Assembly: GCA_009746045.1 (NCBI GenBank)
Contig: RPFO01001358.1
Location: 19,643-83,642 of the forward strand
Direction: 5' to 3'
DNA: 64,000 bases
Origin: Mesostigma viride
Taxonomy: Eukaryota; Streptophyta; Mesostigmatophyceae; Mesostigmatales; Mesostigmataceae
Position numbers and translations under genes: made by a program. The notes under the pieces were generated by a model. The model had not been told where the DNA came from and ran no database searches. It was given only the letters and a program-made list of their open reading frames with translations. Below, in pieces: positions 1-9,045 of the stretch (position 1 is the stretch's first letter; each line of letters begins with the position of its first letter).

Positions 1-37
1 GCCAGCTGCACAAGGTACAACTAACTACGTCACAAAA

Positions 38-1762
38 CTACGACACGCAGCCACATCGCTGCCGGCCCACCATGCAGGCCTGGGAGGGATCTAGACCGGC
101 CGCATGGGTCGCGACAAAGTCGGCCCGGGTGCGGCGGAATAACACATCAGCCACGGTGCGAGTGAGAGCGAGTGACAGGCGCTGCCGCCAATGGCGAGGA
201 CCACATGCGGGCAGACCACGGGGCGGTCTGACCCTCGAGGTCGAGGCGGTCTCCACGGCGCTAGCTGGCAGCACTCGTGGAAAAACTCCGCTGTCTTGGG
301 GCCCATGGCCCCGAACTCCTCAAGGACAAAGGGGATGACCCGGTGGGGCCCCACATTGCCGTAGGAGGCAAACTTGTCGCGCTCAGCCACAGCGGCAGCA
401 GCGCCGGCATCCACAGCCGCCCGGAGGATGTGGCGACCGGAGAGCAGCCGAGCCACGGAGACATCGATGAGCAGGTGGCAACCCTGCCCGTCGTAGTCAA
501 GCACGGTAATGTCGGGGCGGTGGTTGGGTGAGTAGAGGGCGGCCCCATCCGCGTCCTCGCACTTGATGGTGGAGCTAGTGGGGAAAGACCGACCGAACCA
601 TGGCACACACCACCCAGAGGAGAGCGGTATGAAGATAGAGGAACGGCAGTTCTGGTTCTGCTGGCCACCCATTCACGCGATGTAGTGCGTCCCAGTTGAG
701 TATCCAGAGCAATTAAGCCCGCAGCTGCCGCAGGACGCACCCGCCGTGATGAGAGGTTGCGGGGCAAACAGCTGGTGGCGGAGAGCGATGGCGTAAAGGG
801 CCGGAACCAGCGTGAACAAAGGGCTCATGGGGAGGGCGCGCAGGAATGCGGACCCCACACTCCCCTCAAGGGAAACGGAGTGAAGCCAAGCCTTCCCCTG
901 ATCGTTCAAGCTCGCATGCAGACCCATCCAGTCGGCACAGTGTAGTATACCCGCGTAGGTCTTTTGTTGTTTTTCATGAACGCAGGCAGGGAAGACACTC
1001 GGGCTGACGACAGTGGACACGCCGGGCGTGCCCCGGGGCAGGCGACGTTGGACGGCCTGAGCGGGGTGGACGAGGTCGCAAGCTAGCCTGCTGGATCCCG
1101 AGGTAAGAATCCTGCACAGCCTGCACAAAGGGGAAGGGGGATGGGGTGACCAAGTCGGGAAGGGCGCTGACGGCGCTGGGGACCAACCGGCGGATCTCCG
1201 CCCAGGCCTGAGCAACAGAGCCAAGGAAGGCGGCGAAGGCGAGGCGGGCGGCGTGGGTGAGCCCACACCCGCCCATGCGGCAGGGGAGGGTGGCCAAGCG
1301 CATGGAGTGAGCAGGCAGGCTAGGGCCGGGGAGGAGCACCTGCAAGGCGGCCTGAATGCGCTCGTCATGGCCTTCCGCGGCAAGCCGCACCAAGTGGGGG
1401 GGAGCGCCACGGAGCCAGCCTGAACCGGCCACTCGCGGGTGGGCGCAAAACCACAGGAGGAGCCCTTTGGTCTGGGGGTCCTTGAGGCGCGCCCAAGTCT
1501 TGAGGACATGGGTGCGCTGTTCCACGGTGGCCCGCAGCTCCTCTTCGACGTAGTCAGGGTCACCCACAGGGACGCCCAGGCAAGAGAAAACACGCGCCCG
1601 CGCCAATGCCCCCGGGATAGCCGCGGGGAAGCCAGAGCAGTCCCCCTGGGGCGAAAAGACTGCACATTTGGGGAGGGTGAGCCGAAGGTTGATGGCCGCC
1701 ATGGCCACTTCAAGGGCCGGCAGCCAGGGCGGCAACCACAGCGTCGGCTGGGCCAAGGGCAT
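38..1762 (-). pseudogene. Decayed LINE ORF2: reverse transcriptase C-terminal part plus restriction-like endonuclease domain
   Basis: Read on the minus strand this is the C-terminal half of a non-LTR retrotransposon ORF2. The 974-1762 stretch has the post-RT region typical of LINEs, including an LPCRMGGCGL motif. The frame then shifts to one containing QKTYAGILHCADWMGL and a Cys cluster CGSCG, followed by an in-frame TGA at about 673-675 where the related copy at 4391-5263 has Cys. Beyond it, EDADGAALYSPNHRPDI and HLLIDVSVAR match the PD-(D/E)XK-like endonuclease domain of RLE-type LINEs, which nicks target DNA for target-primed reverse transcription. At least three frameshifts (near 980, within 590-650, near 270) and the nonsense codon show it is dead. 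The N-terminal RT palm is absent and the 3' end may lie outside the window. Family assignment is by motif recognition, not alignment. Confidence 0.72.
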
Positions 1763-2032
1763 GGATATCGTCCATCAATATATATTAAAAAATTATAATT
1801 ACTTACAGCAGAGTGAAATCACTCAAACCAAAGCAAACGCCCAGCTATAAACCTATATACAGAGCCATGTCAAAGCTGCCGCCACGAGCCACGAGCCACG
1901 AGGTAGCCATGGCTGTCGGAGCTCATAACTTTCACGTTTGAGCGCCGAATTCAGCTGTGAATATCACAATCGCTTCGTCTTTCTAAGACGCACATGCTGA
2001 TATAATTTTCCGACGCTATTACGCAATATACG

Positions 2033-3402
2033 ATGAGCAAACGCCTCTCGACGCAACGCAGCCTGGCGGCTGCGCTTAGCAATGAAAATACGTCTGCAGC
2101 CTCGGCTGCAGCTTCGCCAACCGGCCCAGATGGCAACGGTGACACTAGTAGTGCACTGGTGCTCGCCCAGCCTTCCGGGCTCGCCTCGCCATCAGCATCG
2201 CCTGAACCTAAGCGCAGTCGCTCTGCTGAGCCGCCCTGGGAAGAGCGCTCCTTTGACATCAACAGCCCCGGCTTCTGGCAACGCAGCGCCGGTTGGTTCA
2301 TGGAAGACTTGTTTTTCGGCAATCACGCCTCGCTTCTAGCCCTGTGCGTGCACCTCACGTCCCACAACCGTGGACGCTGGCCTGGTGATGGCCGGCTTGT
2401 CGACCCCGCCGAGGCTCTCCCAATCATCCACCGCATGAGTCGCCCCAAGCTCCAACGCTTCGCCCTCTGCTCCCTTGTTGGACGCTCCGAATCCGAGATC
2501 TGGACTCCCAAACCGCCCCCCTTCCCCTCCGAAGCCTCCATCCGCACCCTCCTCAAGGAAGCTTTCGAGCAGCACGTGACCCCTCTTGCAGCAGATGTGG
2601 CGGCAATTGGCGGCACGCTGGCTGCTGAGCTTCCCACCATCCCCACCGCCACCGCCACCCTCCTCGCCTCCACCCCCCCCCCTCCACCGACTCCATCACC
2701 GCCCAGCTCCGTGACATCGACCAGCGCCTCAAGGATAATGCAATCGCTATCGAGGTCTTGCAGAACACAGCAGGCCTCACCGCCCAGGCAGTGAAGGACA
2801 TTGCCGCCAAGCCAGCCCCGGCGGGCCTGGCCGGCGATGCTCCTCCCATCACGACCTGGGCGGACATGCTTAAGCAACATACCACCTCCACCACCTCCGC
2901 CGTCGCAGCCCAGCTCCAGCGGCAGACGCTTGACCTCCGCGAGGAGGCCGAGCTCGACAAGCGCAGCCTCAACGCCATACTCAAGAACTTGGACATGGAA
3001 GAAGGTGAGAATTCCGAGAAGCTTGCACGTGCGTTTGAGAGCAAAATCCTTGCACGCATGGGCCTTCTTGGTGAGATCAAGCTGACCGCCCACCGCCTCC
3101 CCCGCGCGCGGGGTAAGGCAGGGGCGCCTCCGCTTCTTCTCATCTTTGATAGCCCAGCGGACAAGATTTCGTTTCTCAGACGCCGCAAGCGGCTCGCGAA
3201 TACTCCCTTCACCGTGGACGACGACTTGACCCTGGCACAGCAACAACGGCGACGGGAGCTATGGCCGACCTACACCCAGCTCCGGCAGACCAAGGCGGGC
3301 CAGCCGGTGTACTGGAAGGGGGCGGCCATCTACGTCGGCCACAAGCCCTGGCAAGCGACCCCCTCGACCACCGCGGCCCCAGCAACTCCAGCCCCAGCCT
3401 AG
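2033..3402 (+). pseudogene. LINE-type ORF1 protein, one frameshift in a poly-C run
   Basis: The ATG at 2033 opens a frame rich in Ala/Ser/Pro that runs through the C10 tract at 2673-2682. There the meaningful reading shifts by one base into the frame that ends at 3402. After the shift the sequence reads DSITAQLRDIDQRLKDNA and on through a likely coiled coil (about 2690-3020). A basic C-terminal domain follows, with KISFLRRRKRL, DDDLTLAQQQRRRELWPTY and GAAIYVGHKPW. That layout of coiled coil plus C-terminal RNA-binding domain is characteristic of LINE ORF1 proteins, which act as RNA chaperones coating the element RNA. The homologous C-terminal half at 24577-25100 lets the correct frame be recognised. 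The shift could be a real inactivating mutation, programmed slippage or a base-calling error in the homopolymer. Confidence 0.7.
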
Positions 3403-3799
3403 GGGAATACAGCAGTAGTGTAGAATAGTTAGACAGTGGCCTTGTACATGCCCGCCTACTACAGGCACTATACCAGCTGAGGCCTAGCCTTTTTAGTCAT
3501 GTACATGTGTGCCTATGATGAGCCACACTCCAGACGATGCCTAGCCTTATTTAGTAATGTTGTGCCCATGCAGGGAGTCACTCTCTGCTGAGAAGCCATG
3601 CCATAGCTCCTGTATAGCCATGATGATCTTCCCCCACATGCCACGCTCCCCCTTAACTGGGCATAGCGCGATACATCATGAGGGTGCAGGTGCCTTGGTG
3701 CACCTAGAGCAGGGGTAGCTTACATTCCCACCCTTGCATGAAGTAGCCTAGAATGTATTAAAAGCCATATGCCCCTTCTCAGGGCTATGTGCTACATCT

Positions 3800-3839
3800 A
3801 CTCCCAACGGAGTGATGTTGATAATTAATTAATTAATTA
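3800..3839 (+). other. 3'-terminal stem-loop and (TAAT)n tail of the ORF1 retroposon
   Basis: ACTCCCAACGGAGT at 3800-3813 forms a 5-bp stem closed by a CAAC tetraloop, followed by GATGTTGA and a run of TAAT units up to the target duplication. The same hairpin recurs at the 3' ends of the elements ending near 5646, 23746 and (minus strand) 24146. In stringent-type LINEs a 3' hairpin is the recognition site for the reverse transcriptase; that role here is inference. Confidence 0.7.
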
Positions 3840-4241
3840 ATGTCAAAGCTCTATACTACGATAAGACCAATGGAAACGCCTAACGGGAGGAACCTAATAG
3901 CCCTGCTGCACCGCAAAATCAGCCCGCGTACGGCGGAGCATGATGTCAGCCATGGCCCGAGTCAGCGCCACCGACAAGCGCTGACGCCAATATGACGTCC
4001 AGGTCCGCGCCGACCATGGGGCCCGCTGGCCCTCCAGGTCCAGCCGGTCCTCCCGGAGCCGGCAACACTCCTTGAAGAAGGCGGAGGTCAGGGGCCCCAT
4101 GGCCCCAAACTCCTCCAGGACAAAGGGCACCACACGATGGTGCCCGACGTCGCCGTAGGCCAGGAGCTTGGCCCGCTCCGCCCGGTCCGCCGTGTAACCT
4201 GCCGTGAGGGAGGCCCCAGCCACGTGGCTAAATATATACGT

Positions 4242-5278
4242 GGCTCAATATATATTAAAAAATTATAATTACTTACAGCAGAGTGAAATCACTCAAACCA
4301 AAGCAAACGCCCAGCTATAAACCTATATACAGAGCCATGTCAAAGCTCTATACTACGATAAGACCAATGGAAACGCCTAACGGGAGGAACCTAATAGCCC
4401 TGCTGCACCGCAAAATCAGCCCGCGTACGGCGGAGCATGATGTCAGCCATGGCCCGAGTCAGCGCCACCGACAAGCGCTGACGCCAATATGACGTCCAGG
4501 TCCGCGCCGACCATGGGGCCCGCTGGCCCTCCAGGTCCAGCCGGTCCTCCCGGAGCCGGCAACACTCCTTGAAGAAGGCGGAGGTCAGGGGCCCCATGGC
4601 CCCAAACTCCTCCAGGACAAAGGGCACCACACGATGGTGCCCGACGTCGCCGTAGGCCAGGAGCTTGGCCCGCTCCGCCCGGTCCGCCGTGTAACCTGCC
4701 GTGAGGGAGGCCCCAGCCACGTGGCTAAGAGCCAAGGGCCGCGCCACCGAAACGTCGATAAGCAGATGCCGGCCACCCCCCTCAAAGTCCAGCACCACGA
4801 TGTCAGGCCGGTGGTTGGGGGAATAGAAGGCAGCGCCATCCGCATCCTCGGACCAGATGTTCGCGTGGGGGAAAACCGACCGAATCATGGCGAGCACCAC
4901 CGTCAGGAGGACAGTGTGCAAATACAAATACCAATTCTGATTCTGTTGGCCCCCCATGCAGGCAAGGTAGTGAGTCCCCGTGGGATCCAGCGGCTGCCCA
5001 CAGCTACCGCAAGGCCGCCCGGCCGGAACAAGAGGCTGCGGGGCAAATAGCTGGTGCCGGAGCGCCACGGAGTAGTGGCTGGGAGCTAAGGCGAATGGGG
5101 GGGCCATGGGAAGAGCACGAAGGTACGCCGAGCCCACACTCCGCAAGGAAAGCGAGAACAGCCACGCACGTCCCTGGGCGTTGAGGTCCGCGAAAAGAGC
5201 CATCCAATCAGCCGTGTGCAGAATACCCGCGTAGGTTTTCTGGTGTTTATCGATGACGCGAGCAGGCTCAATATATAT
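4242..5278 (-). mobile_element. 5'-truncated LINE copy B with 14-bp target-site duplications
   Basis: GGCTCAATATATAT occurs at 4242-4255 and 5265-5278 and bounds a 1,009-bp LINE fragment (4256-5264). Minus-strand order is the ORF2 C-terminus (5263-4391), a ~130-bp 3' untranslated region, and an A/T-rich 3' end at about 4256. Truncation at the 5' side with perfect flanking duplications is the signature of target-primed reverse transcription. Copy A has the same 3' untranslated region, so the two belong to one family. Confidence 0.85.
4391..5263 (-). pseudogene. C-terminal ~290 residues of LINE ORF2: zinc-type motif and restriction-like endonuclease
   Basis: This is an open reading frame without internal stops, entered from the truncated 5' side (first internal Met corresponds to 5203). 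In order it shows QKTYAGILHTADWM; a Cys/His cluster CGSCGQPLDPTGTHYLAC; then SEDADGAAFYSPNHRPDIVV and HLLIDVSVARPL, which fit the PD...D core of a restriction-like endonuclease; and a C-terminal region rich in Arg ending in VQQGY. The Cys/His motif immediately before the endonuclease is the usual order in RLE-type LINEs. The upstream reverse transcriptase is missing, so the piece cannot work by itself. It is the best-preserved copy here and the reference for reading the broken copy at 38-1762. Confidence 0.75.
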
Positions 5279-5310
5279 AGTAGTATGTAGATATGGTTGT
5301 CTCCTTGATA

Positions 5311-5680
5311 TAAACCTGCCATGAACTATACACAGCAGTTGCTGGCCGACCTAGTGGTCCCAGGCTACCAGCCAAGTTTGAACACCGCATTTCCTCCCTC
5401 TCTCTTGCTTGGACTGCGCTATGCACAGAAGAAGAGGAGGTTGCAGACCATTGTCCAGGCTCACACCCCAGCCCCTGCATGTGGGCAAGCCCCCTTCCCC
5501 CCTAGCGGAAGGGGCGCTTTGCTGAGTAGCGTAGTTAGGATTTTTCTAAATTAGCTTACAGTTAGCTTAGTTAGGTTTTGTGGCTTCGCCCACCTCCATC
5601 CATCAAGCAAGGGAATACGTGAGCACTACATAATCTCCCAACGGAGTCATGTTATAATTTAGTTTAATTTTTAATTATAA
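5311..5680 (+). mobile_element. Retroposon 3' fragment carrying the shared terminal hairpin
   Basis: This stretch is clearly homologous to 22896-23270 (same order of CTGCCAT, CAGTTGCTGGCCGACC, a T/C-rich segment and GGCTTCGCYCACC). It ends with CTCCCAACGGAG at 5635-5646 followed by TCATGTTATAATTTAGTTTAA. The hairpin and A/T-rich tail mark the 3' end, so this is the last ~350 bp of a 5'-truncated element on the plus strand. A degraded C-terminal coding remnant may be present before 5500, but the reading frame is not conserved between the two copies. No target duplication was found. Confidence 0.6.
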
Positions 5681-5852
5681 TGATACATGCAGAAATACAT
5701 GCGCACTTGGCGCATGCTACAGACTGCCAGCTTGAGCATCTACCATGACCCAGGCTGGGCATGCCTCACATGCAATCCAAGAAAGGTACCTAACAGGGTC
5801 CGGGGCACCTAAATTCCGACCTGCCAATAAGTCACTCATTCAGACCTGCTAT

Positions 5853-7403
5853 TCAATAGCAATGAAACACTACGGGGACTTCAGCAACACTCGAAATGGC
5901 AGCCTTGACTTCTGCATAATCCCACCCCTGCCGCAGACTCAGCGTGTGTAGGAACGTGCCTCGCTCTACCACCGCGCATACGCCCGCCACGGTCACCCTC
6001 TCACACGCGTGCACGCTCAGCGTGTCCAGATACCGGCAACCATCCCCCACCGCCTCGATGCCTCGATCCGTGATCGAGCATGCGTGCAAGGCTAGCTTAC
6101 GCAACCGCCGGCAACGCCCCGCCACCACTAGAACGCCACCATCCGTGACGCCAGGCCCAGAGACCTCGAGCGTCTCCAGACTGTGCCCACAGCTGTCGGC
6201 CAAAACCAGCAGGCTGATATCACTTAGCCCCGTGCGCAGTGCCCTCAAGTGCTTGAGCCGGGTCAGTATGCATGCCGTTAAGACAACGCTGTCGTCTGTA
6301 ACCAGCGGGCAGCCCTCGACGACCAGGGACTCGAGCAGGGGGAGCCCCACGCCGACGAACTGTATGCTGCCGTCAGTCACGCCGGCGCACCCCTCGAGGT
6401 CAAGCCGCTGGAGGGCCGGGCAGTTCTCTGCGACCGCGGTAATGCTGTCGTCGCTCACGGCTGCGCACCCGGCGAGGTTGAGGGAGAGGAGGAGCGGGCA
6501 TCGGGTCGCTATTTCCCTCACGCTGGCATCTGTCACGTCGCGGCAGTGTTTTACCTTCAGGTGGCGCAAGTCGGGGTTCTCTTGGGCGAGGATCTTCATG
6601 CTGGTGTCTGTCACGCCGGCGCATCCCCGCAGGTTCAAGTGCCGGAGCTGCTTGCACTGGGCGGCGATCTTGCTGATGCTGGCGTCTGTGACACCGGGGC
6701 ATTCCTTGAGGGACAGCTTCTCTAACAGGGGGCAGTTGTCGGCGAGCAGGGCTATGCTGGTGTCCGAGATGCCCCTGGTGACATCTGCCAGCATGCCCGA
6801 GCTGGCGCTGAAGCAGCCCATGACGAGGGGGACGCTGTTTCCGGCCATAAGGGAGGTGAGCCGAGGGCAGTGGAGTGCCAGCGAAGTGATTCCGATATCT
6901 GACACACGGGTGCCTTGGATATTGATGTGTGTTAAATCGTGGCATGCTGATGCGATCGCCTGGATGCTGACGTCGTCGACGCTGGCACAGCGCCCGAGGT
7001 CGAGGGAGCGCAGGCGTGTGCACGTGGCAGCCATCCGGAGCAAGGTGTCGGATACCGTGGGATTTGTGGGGAGAGCAAAGTCGGACCTGGCTGACTCGTG
7101 TGACTCCAGCTCAGGGGGAAATTCGAATGCTAGCAGGTTGGGGCATTTGCCGACCAACCACCGCGCGGTGTCCCAGAAGCGACCGTCCCGCAGGCCGTCC
7201 ATGTCGCACCTCAGGAATTGCTTATGCGAGAGGAATGAGTCGTCGACGCAGGAACGGAACGCGGAGCCTAGACGCCGAAGACGAATGCGATCTATAACCG
7301 GCAAATCCATTACAACGAGGGCGCCTAAGCCAGGTGTGCCCAGGATGGTTTGCAAGGTGGGCGGAGACGAGGATGGCTCCATTTGAAAACGGCGTATGCT
7401 CAA
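5853..7403 (-). CDS. Leucine-rich-repeat protein of the cysteine-containing (AMN1/F-box-LRR) type
   Basis: This is an intact, intronless 516-residue frame. From about residue 115 to 500 it consists of roughly a dozen ~26-residue repeats of the cysteine-containing LRR class, for example CPLLEKLSLKECPGVTD, with a recurring pattern of (V/I)(T/S)DxS(I/V)xxIAxxCPxLxxLxLxGC. In eukaryotes such repeats are usual in substrate-binding subunits of SCF ubiquitin ligases and in AMN1-like regulators. The N-terminal 60 residues (DLPVIDRIRLRRLGSAFRSC) resemble a weak F-box-like helical segment, but I cannot confirm an F-box. Two Met codons (residues 1 and 8) are possible starts; the first is chosen only because it is longest. 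Codon use is GC-rich, like the CTPA exons and unlike the surrounding repeats. The partner and substrate are unknown. Confidence 0.8.
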   Translation of the reverse strand: MSIRRFQMEPSSSPPTLQTILGTPGLGALVVMDLPVIDRIRLRRLGSAFRSCVDDSFLSHKQFLRCDMDGLRDGRFWDTARWLVGKCPNLLAFEFPPELESHESARSDFALPTNPTVSDTLLRMAATCTRLRSLDLGRCASVDDVSIQAIASACHDLTHINIQGTRVSDIGITSLALHCPRLTSLMAGNSVPLVMGCFSASSGMLADVTRGISDTSIALLADNCPLLEKLSLKECPGVTDASISKIAAQCKQLRHLNLRGCAGVTDTSMKILAQENPDLRHLKVKHCRDVTDASVREIATRCPLLLSLNLAGCAAVSDDSITAVAENCPALQRLDLEGCAGVTDGSIQFVGVGLPLLESLVVEGCPLVTDDSVVLTACILTRLKHLRALRTGLSDISLLVLADSCGHSLETLEVSGPGVTDGGVLVVAGRCRRLRKLALHACSITDRGIEAVGDGCRYLDTLSVHACERVTVAGVCAVVERGTFLHTLSLRQGWDYAEVKAAISSVAEVPVVFHCY

Positions 7404-7676
7404 TTGCCAGTTGGGCCAAGTCGAGAAATGTACATCATTCCGAAACCTGGCGGCCGTCTAAGAAAAGGACATTTTCATCATATTAACAGGGTTCCAGAAG
7501 GCAGCAAGTCAAGCTGTAGATGACTGCATGTCTCATTGTTGTCAAATAATCTATAAAAGGGTATCTGGCGCAAATGCCCCAAGAACTGTGAAAGGAACCA
7601 CCTGTAGCCACGTTAGAACTTGACACGGTCGGATCCTTTTCACTCGATCAGGGAATCGCATTTCTCCTCTTTTTCA
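7404..7676. other. Short intergenic stretch between the LRR gene and a MITE
   Basis: About 270 bp without a recognisable gene. It should contain the promoter of the minus-strand LRR gene, but no convincing TATA box is seen on that strand. A TATAAAAG at 7552-7559 is on the plus strand, facing the MITE, and no coding region follows it. Confidence 0.4.
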
Positions 7677-8212
7677 TGACAGGGTTTTCACACTCGGGTT
7701 TTTTTCGGTCGAATTGTTTGGACGCTCCGGCGAAATTCGGCGGACTTTCGGCCAAAAGTGGTATGCGCCGGAACAGGGCCGTGCACGCGCCGGGCTGGAC
7801 ACGCTGTACGGGATGCGAAAAAATGGCAAGTTTTTTACGGCTGTTTCCGTGGGCTGGTCAGACATGTTCAGAATTGGGCATGCGACCCTGATGCGAAGGG
7901 AATTTCGACCGTCCAGGTGGACGCATCCTATTGGGTCGGACAAGTAAAAATTTGTGGCGCGGCGCCCCCCCGGCCACAATTGGGGTGGAATTCCAGTGGT
8001 ATTGGGTGGTAGACCCATTTGGGGGTCTACCACCCAATACCACTGAATTCCACCTGATTTTGCCAAATTCAGTGGTATTACGGTGGATCAACGGAAATGA
8101 CCCGTTTTTCCGTTTCGGACCGGAAAAACCCAGTGTGAAAAAGTTTCGTCGAATTTTTTCCGGCCAAAACGGAAATTCGACCGAAAAAAACCCGAGTGTG
8201 AAAACCCAGTGA
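7677..8212. mobile_element. MITE-like element with 34-bp perfect terminal inverted repeats
   Basis: The 34 bases at 7682-7715, beginning GGGTTTTCACACTCGGG, are repeated exactly in inverted orientation at 8174-8207. Extending outward one base gives ends CAGGG and CCCAG, flanked by TGA at 7677-7679 and 8210-8212, a possible 3-bp target duplication. The element (7680-8209, 530 bp) has no coding capacity, as expected of a non-autonomous DNA transposon. A 3-bp duplication would fit PIF/Harbinger- or CACTA-like superfamilies, but three bases is weak evidence. Confidence 0.7.
7984..8054. repeat. Near-perfect internal hairpin in the MITE
   Basis: Arms of about 32 bp (left from 7984, right ending 8054) pair with one unpaired C and a 4-6 base loop around 8017-8021. 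They contain AGTGGTATTGGGTGGTAGAC and its complement. It lies near the middle of the TIR element, giving a nested inverted-repeat structure. Confidence 0.8.
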
Positions 8213-8228
8213 GTCCTCGGGGTTAATC

Positions 8229-8342
8229 ATCAGGCGGAGCCAATTTTCGGAAGAACCGTTAGGTTCGCCAGAATTGGCGAAGCTTATCAGGCGGAGCCAA
8301 TTTTCGGAAGAACCGTTAGGTTCGCCAGAATTGGCGAAGCTT
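8229..8342. repeat. Two tandem copies of a 57-bp repeat
   Basis: The unit starting ATCAGGCGGAGCC at 8229 recurs identically at 8286. Part of it (8233-8257) is also present inverted at 8453-8477 and again near 8655, linking this repeat to the next tandem array. Confidence 0.85.
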
Positions 8343-8721
8343 ATAAGGCCGTACACGTGAGAAAACATAGGAATAGGGGATGAAAATCCGACAATCCATC
8401 CATCCATCCATCCATCCACCGAATTTGTCCCGAATTTGCAAGCAAAGGGTGAGGTTCTTCCGAAAATTGGCTCCGCCGTAGAGTTTCAACGGGCAAGTTG
8501 CAAACACGCACGTTACTTGATAAGGCCGTACACGTGAGAAAACATAGGAATAGGGGATGAAAATCCGTCAATCCATCCATCCATCCATCCATCCATCCAT
8601 CCATCCATCCATCCACCGAATTTGTCCCGAATTTGCAAGCATAAGGGTGAGGGTCTTCCGAAAATTGGCTCCGCCGTAGAGTTTCAACGGGCAAGTTGCA
8701 AACACGCACGTTACTTGATAA
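8343..8721. repeat. Tandem duplication of a ~177-bp unit with an expanding (CCAT)n tract
   Basis: ATAAGGCCGTACACGTGAG begins at 8343 and again at 8520. The units differ mainly in the length of the internal CCAT run (about 8397-8417 versus 8571-8616). No coding function is seen. Confidence 0.85.
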
Positions 8722-8911
8722 TTATGGGGTTTTTTGGGGGGGTATGCATTCTGGCATGGTATTATTGAGGATGGTCATTGGTCGCACCTCCACTGGCAAT
8801 ACAGTTGTTGTTGTTGTGTCCCACGTGGCAATACAGTAATGCCAAGATAATGCTGCCATAAAACAAACATGGCCGAGTTCAAATGCAAGAAAATTGAAAA
8901 TGCATAAGTAT

Positions 8912-8998
8912 GTTCAGTGCACCGCTTTGTTACAAACTTACAATGTTTGTAAGTTTTTAAGCGTTCAGTGCACCGCTTTGTTACAAACTTACAATGTT
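8912..8998. repeat. Two copies of a 51-bp repeat
   Basis: GTTCAGTGCACCGCTTTG starts at 8912 and 8963 and is followed both times by TTACAAACTTACAATGTT. The sequence between 8722 and 8911 shows no gene. Confidence 0.8.
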
Positions 8999-9045
8999 CC
9001 CAAATGTGCGGTGCGCGATGGGTGCCGGCCAGGCCAGCGTCGTCA

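Larger units (their letters stand above)
1867..3850 (+). mobile_element. Full-length ORF1-only (non-autonomous) retroposon with 11-bp target-site duplications
   Basis: The direct repeat ATGTCAAAGCT at 1867-1877 and 3840-3850 bounds a 1,962-bp element (1878-3839). The flanking LINE copy A becomes continuous if the element and one repeat copy are removed, so both ends are fixed. The element has a 5' leader, one ORF (2033-3402, frameshifted), a ~400-bp 3' region, a terminal hairpin at 3800-3813 and a (TAAT)n tail. It has no reverse transcriptase, so it presumably moved using an ORF2 supplied in trans, comparable in layout to mammalian HAL1. A 5'-truncated relative lies at 24117-25100 on the other strand. 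An alternative is a LINE with an internal deletion of ORF2. Confidence 0.85.
1786..4230 (-). mobile_element. 5'-truncated LINE copy A, split by a later insertion
   Basis: Two pieces, 1786-1877 and 3851-4230, are together nearly identical to the uninterrupted stretch 4256-4728 of copy B. They comprise the LINE 3' untranslated region and the last ~110 codons of ORF2 (ending ADFAVQQGY). The interruption is the ORF1-only retroposon at 1878-3839. The 5' truncation point lies near 4230. The 3' end is the A/T-rich stretch at 1777-1800. AATATATA-like sequence lies on both sides, but it is too simple to be a convincing target duplication. Confidence 0.75.

Noticed and set aside
2323-3246. 307-codon minus-strand frame antisense to ORF1
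   Set aside because: Compositional shadow; the plus-strand ORF1 reading is supported by conservation with the copy at 24577-25100.
5944-7386. 480-codon plus-strand frame opposite the LRR gene
   Set aside because: It is a shadow of the GC-rich LRR coding sequence; only the minus-strand translation has regular repeats.
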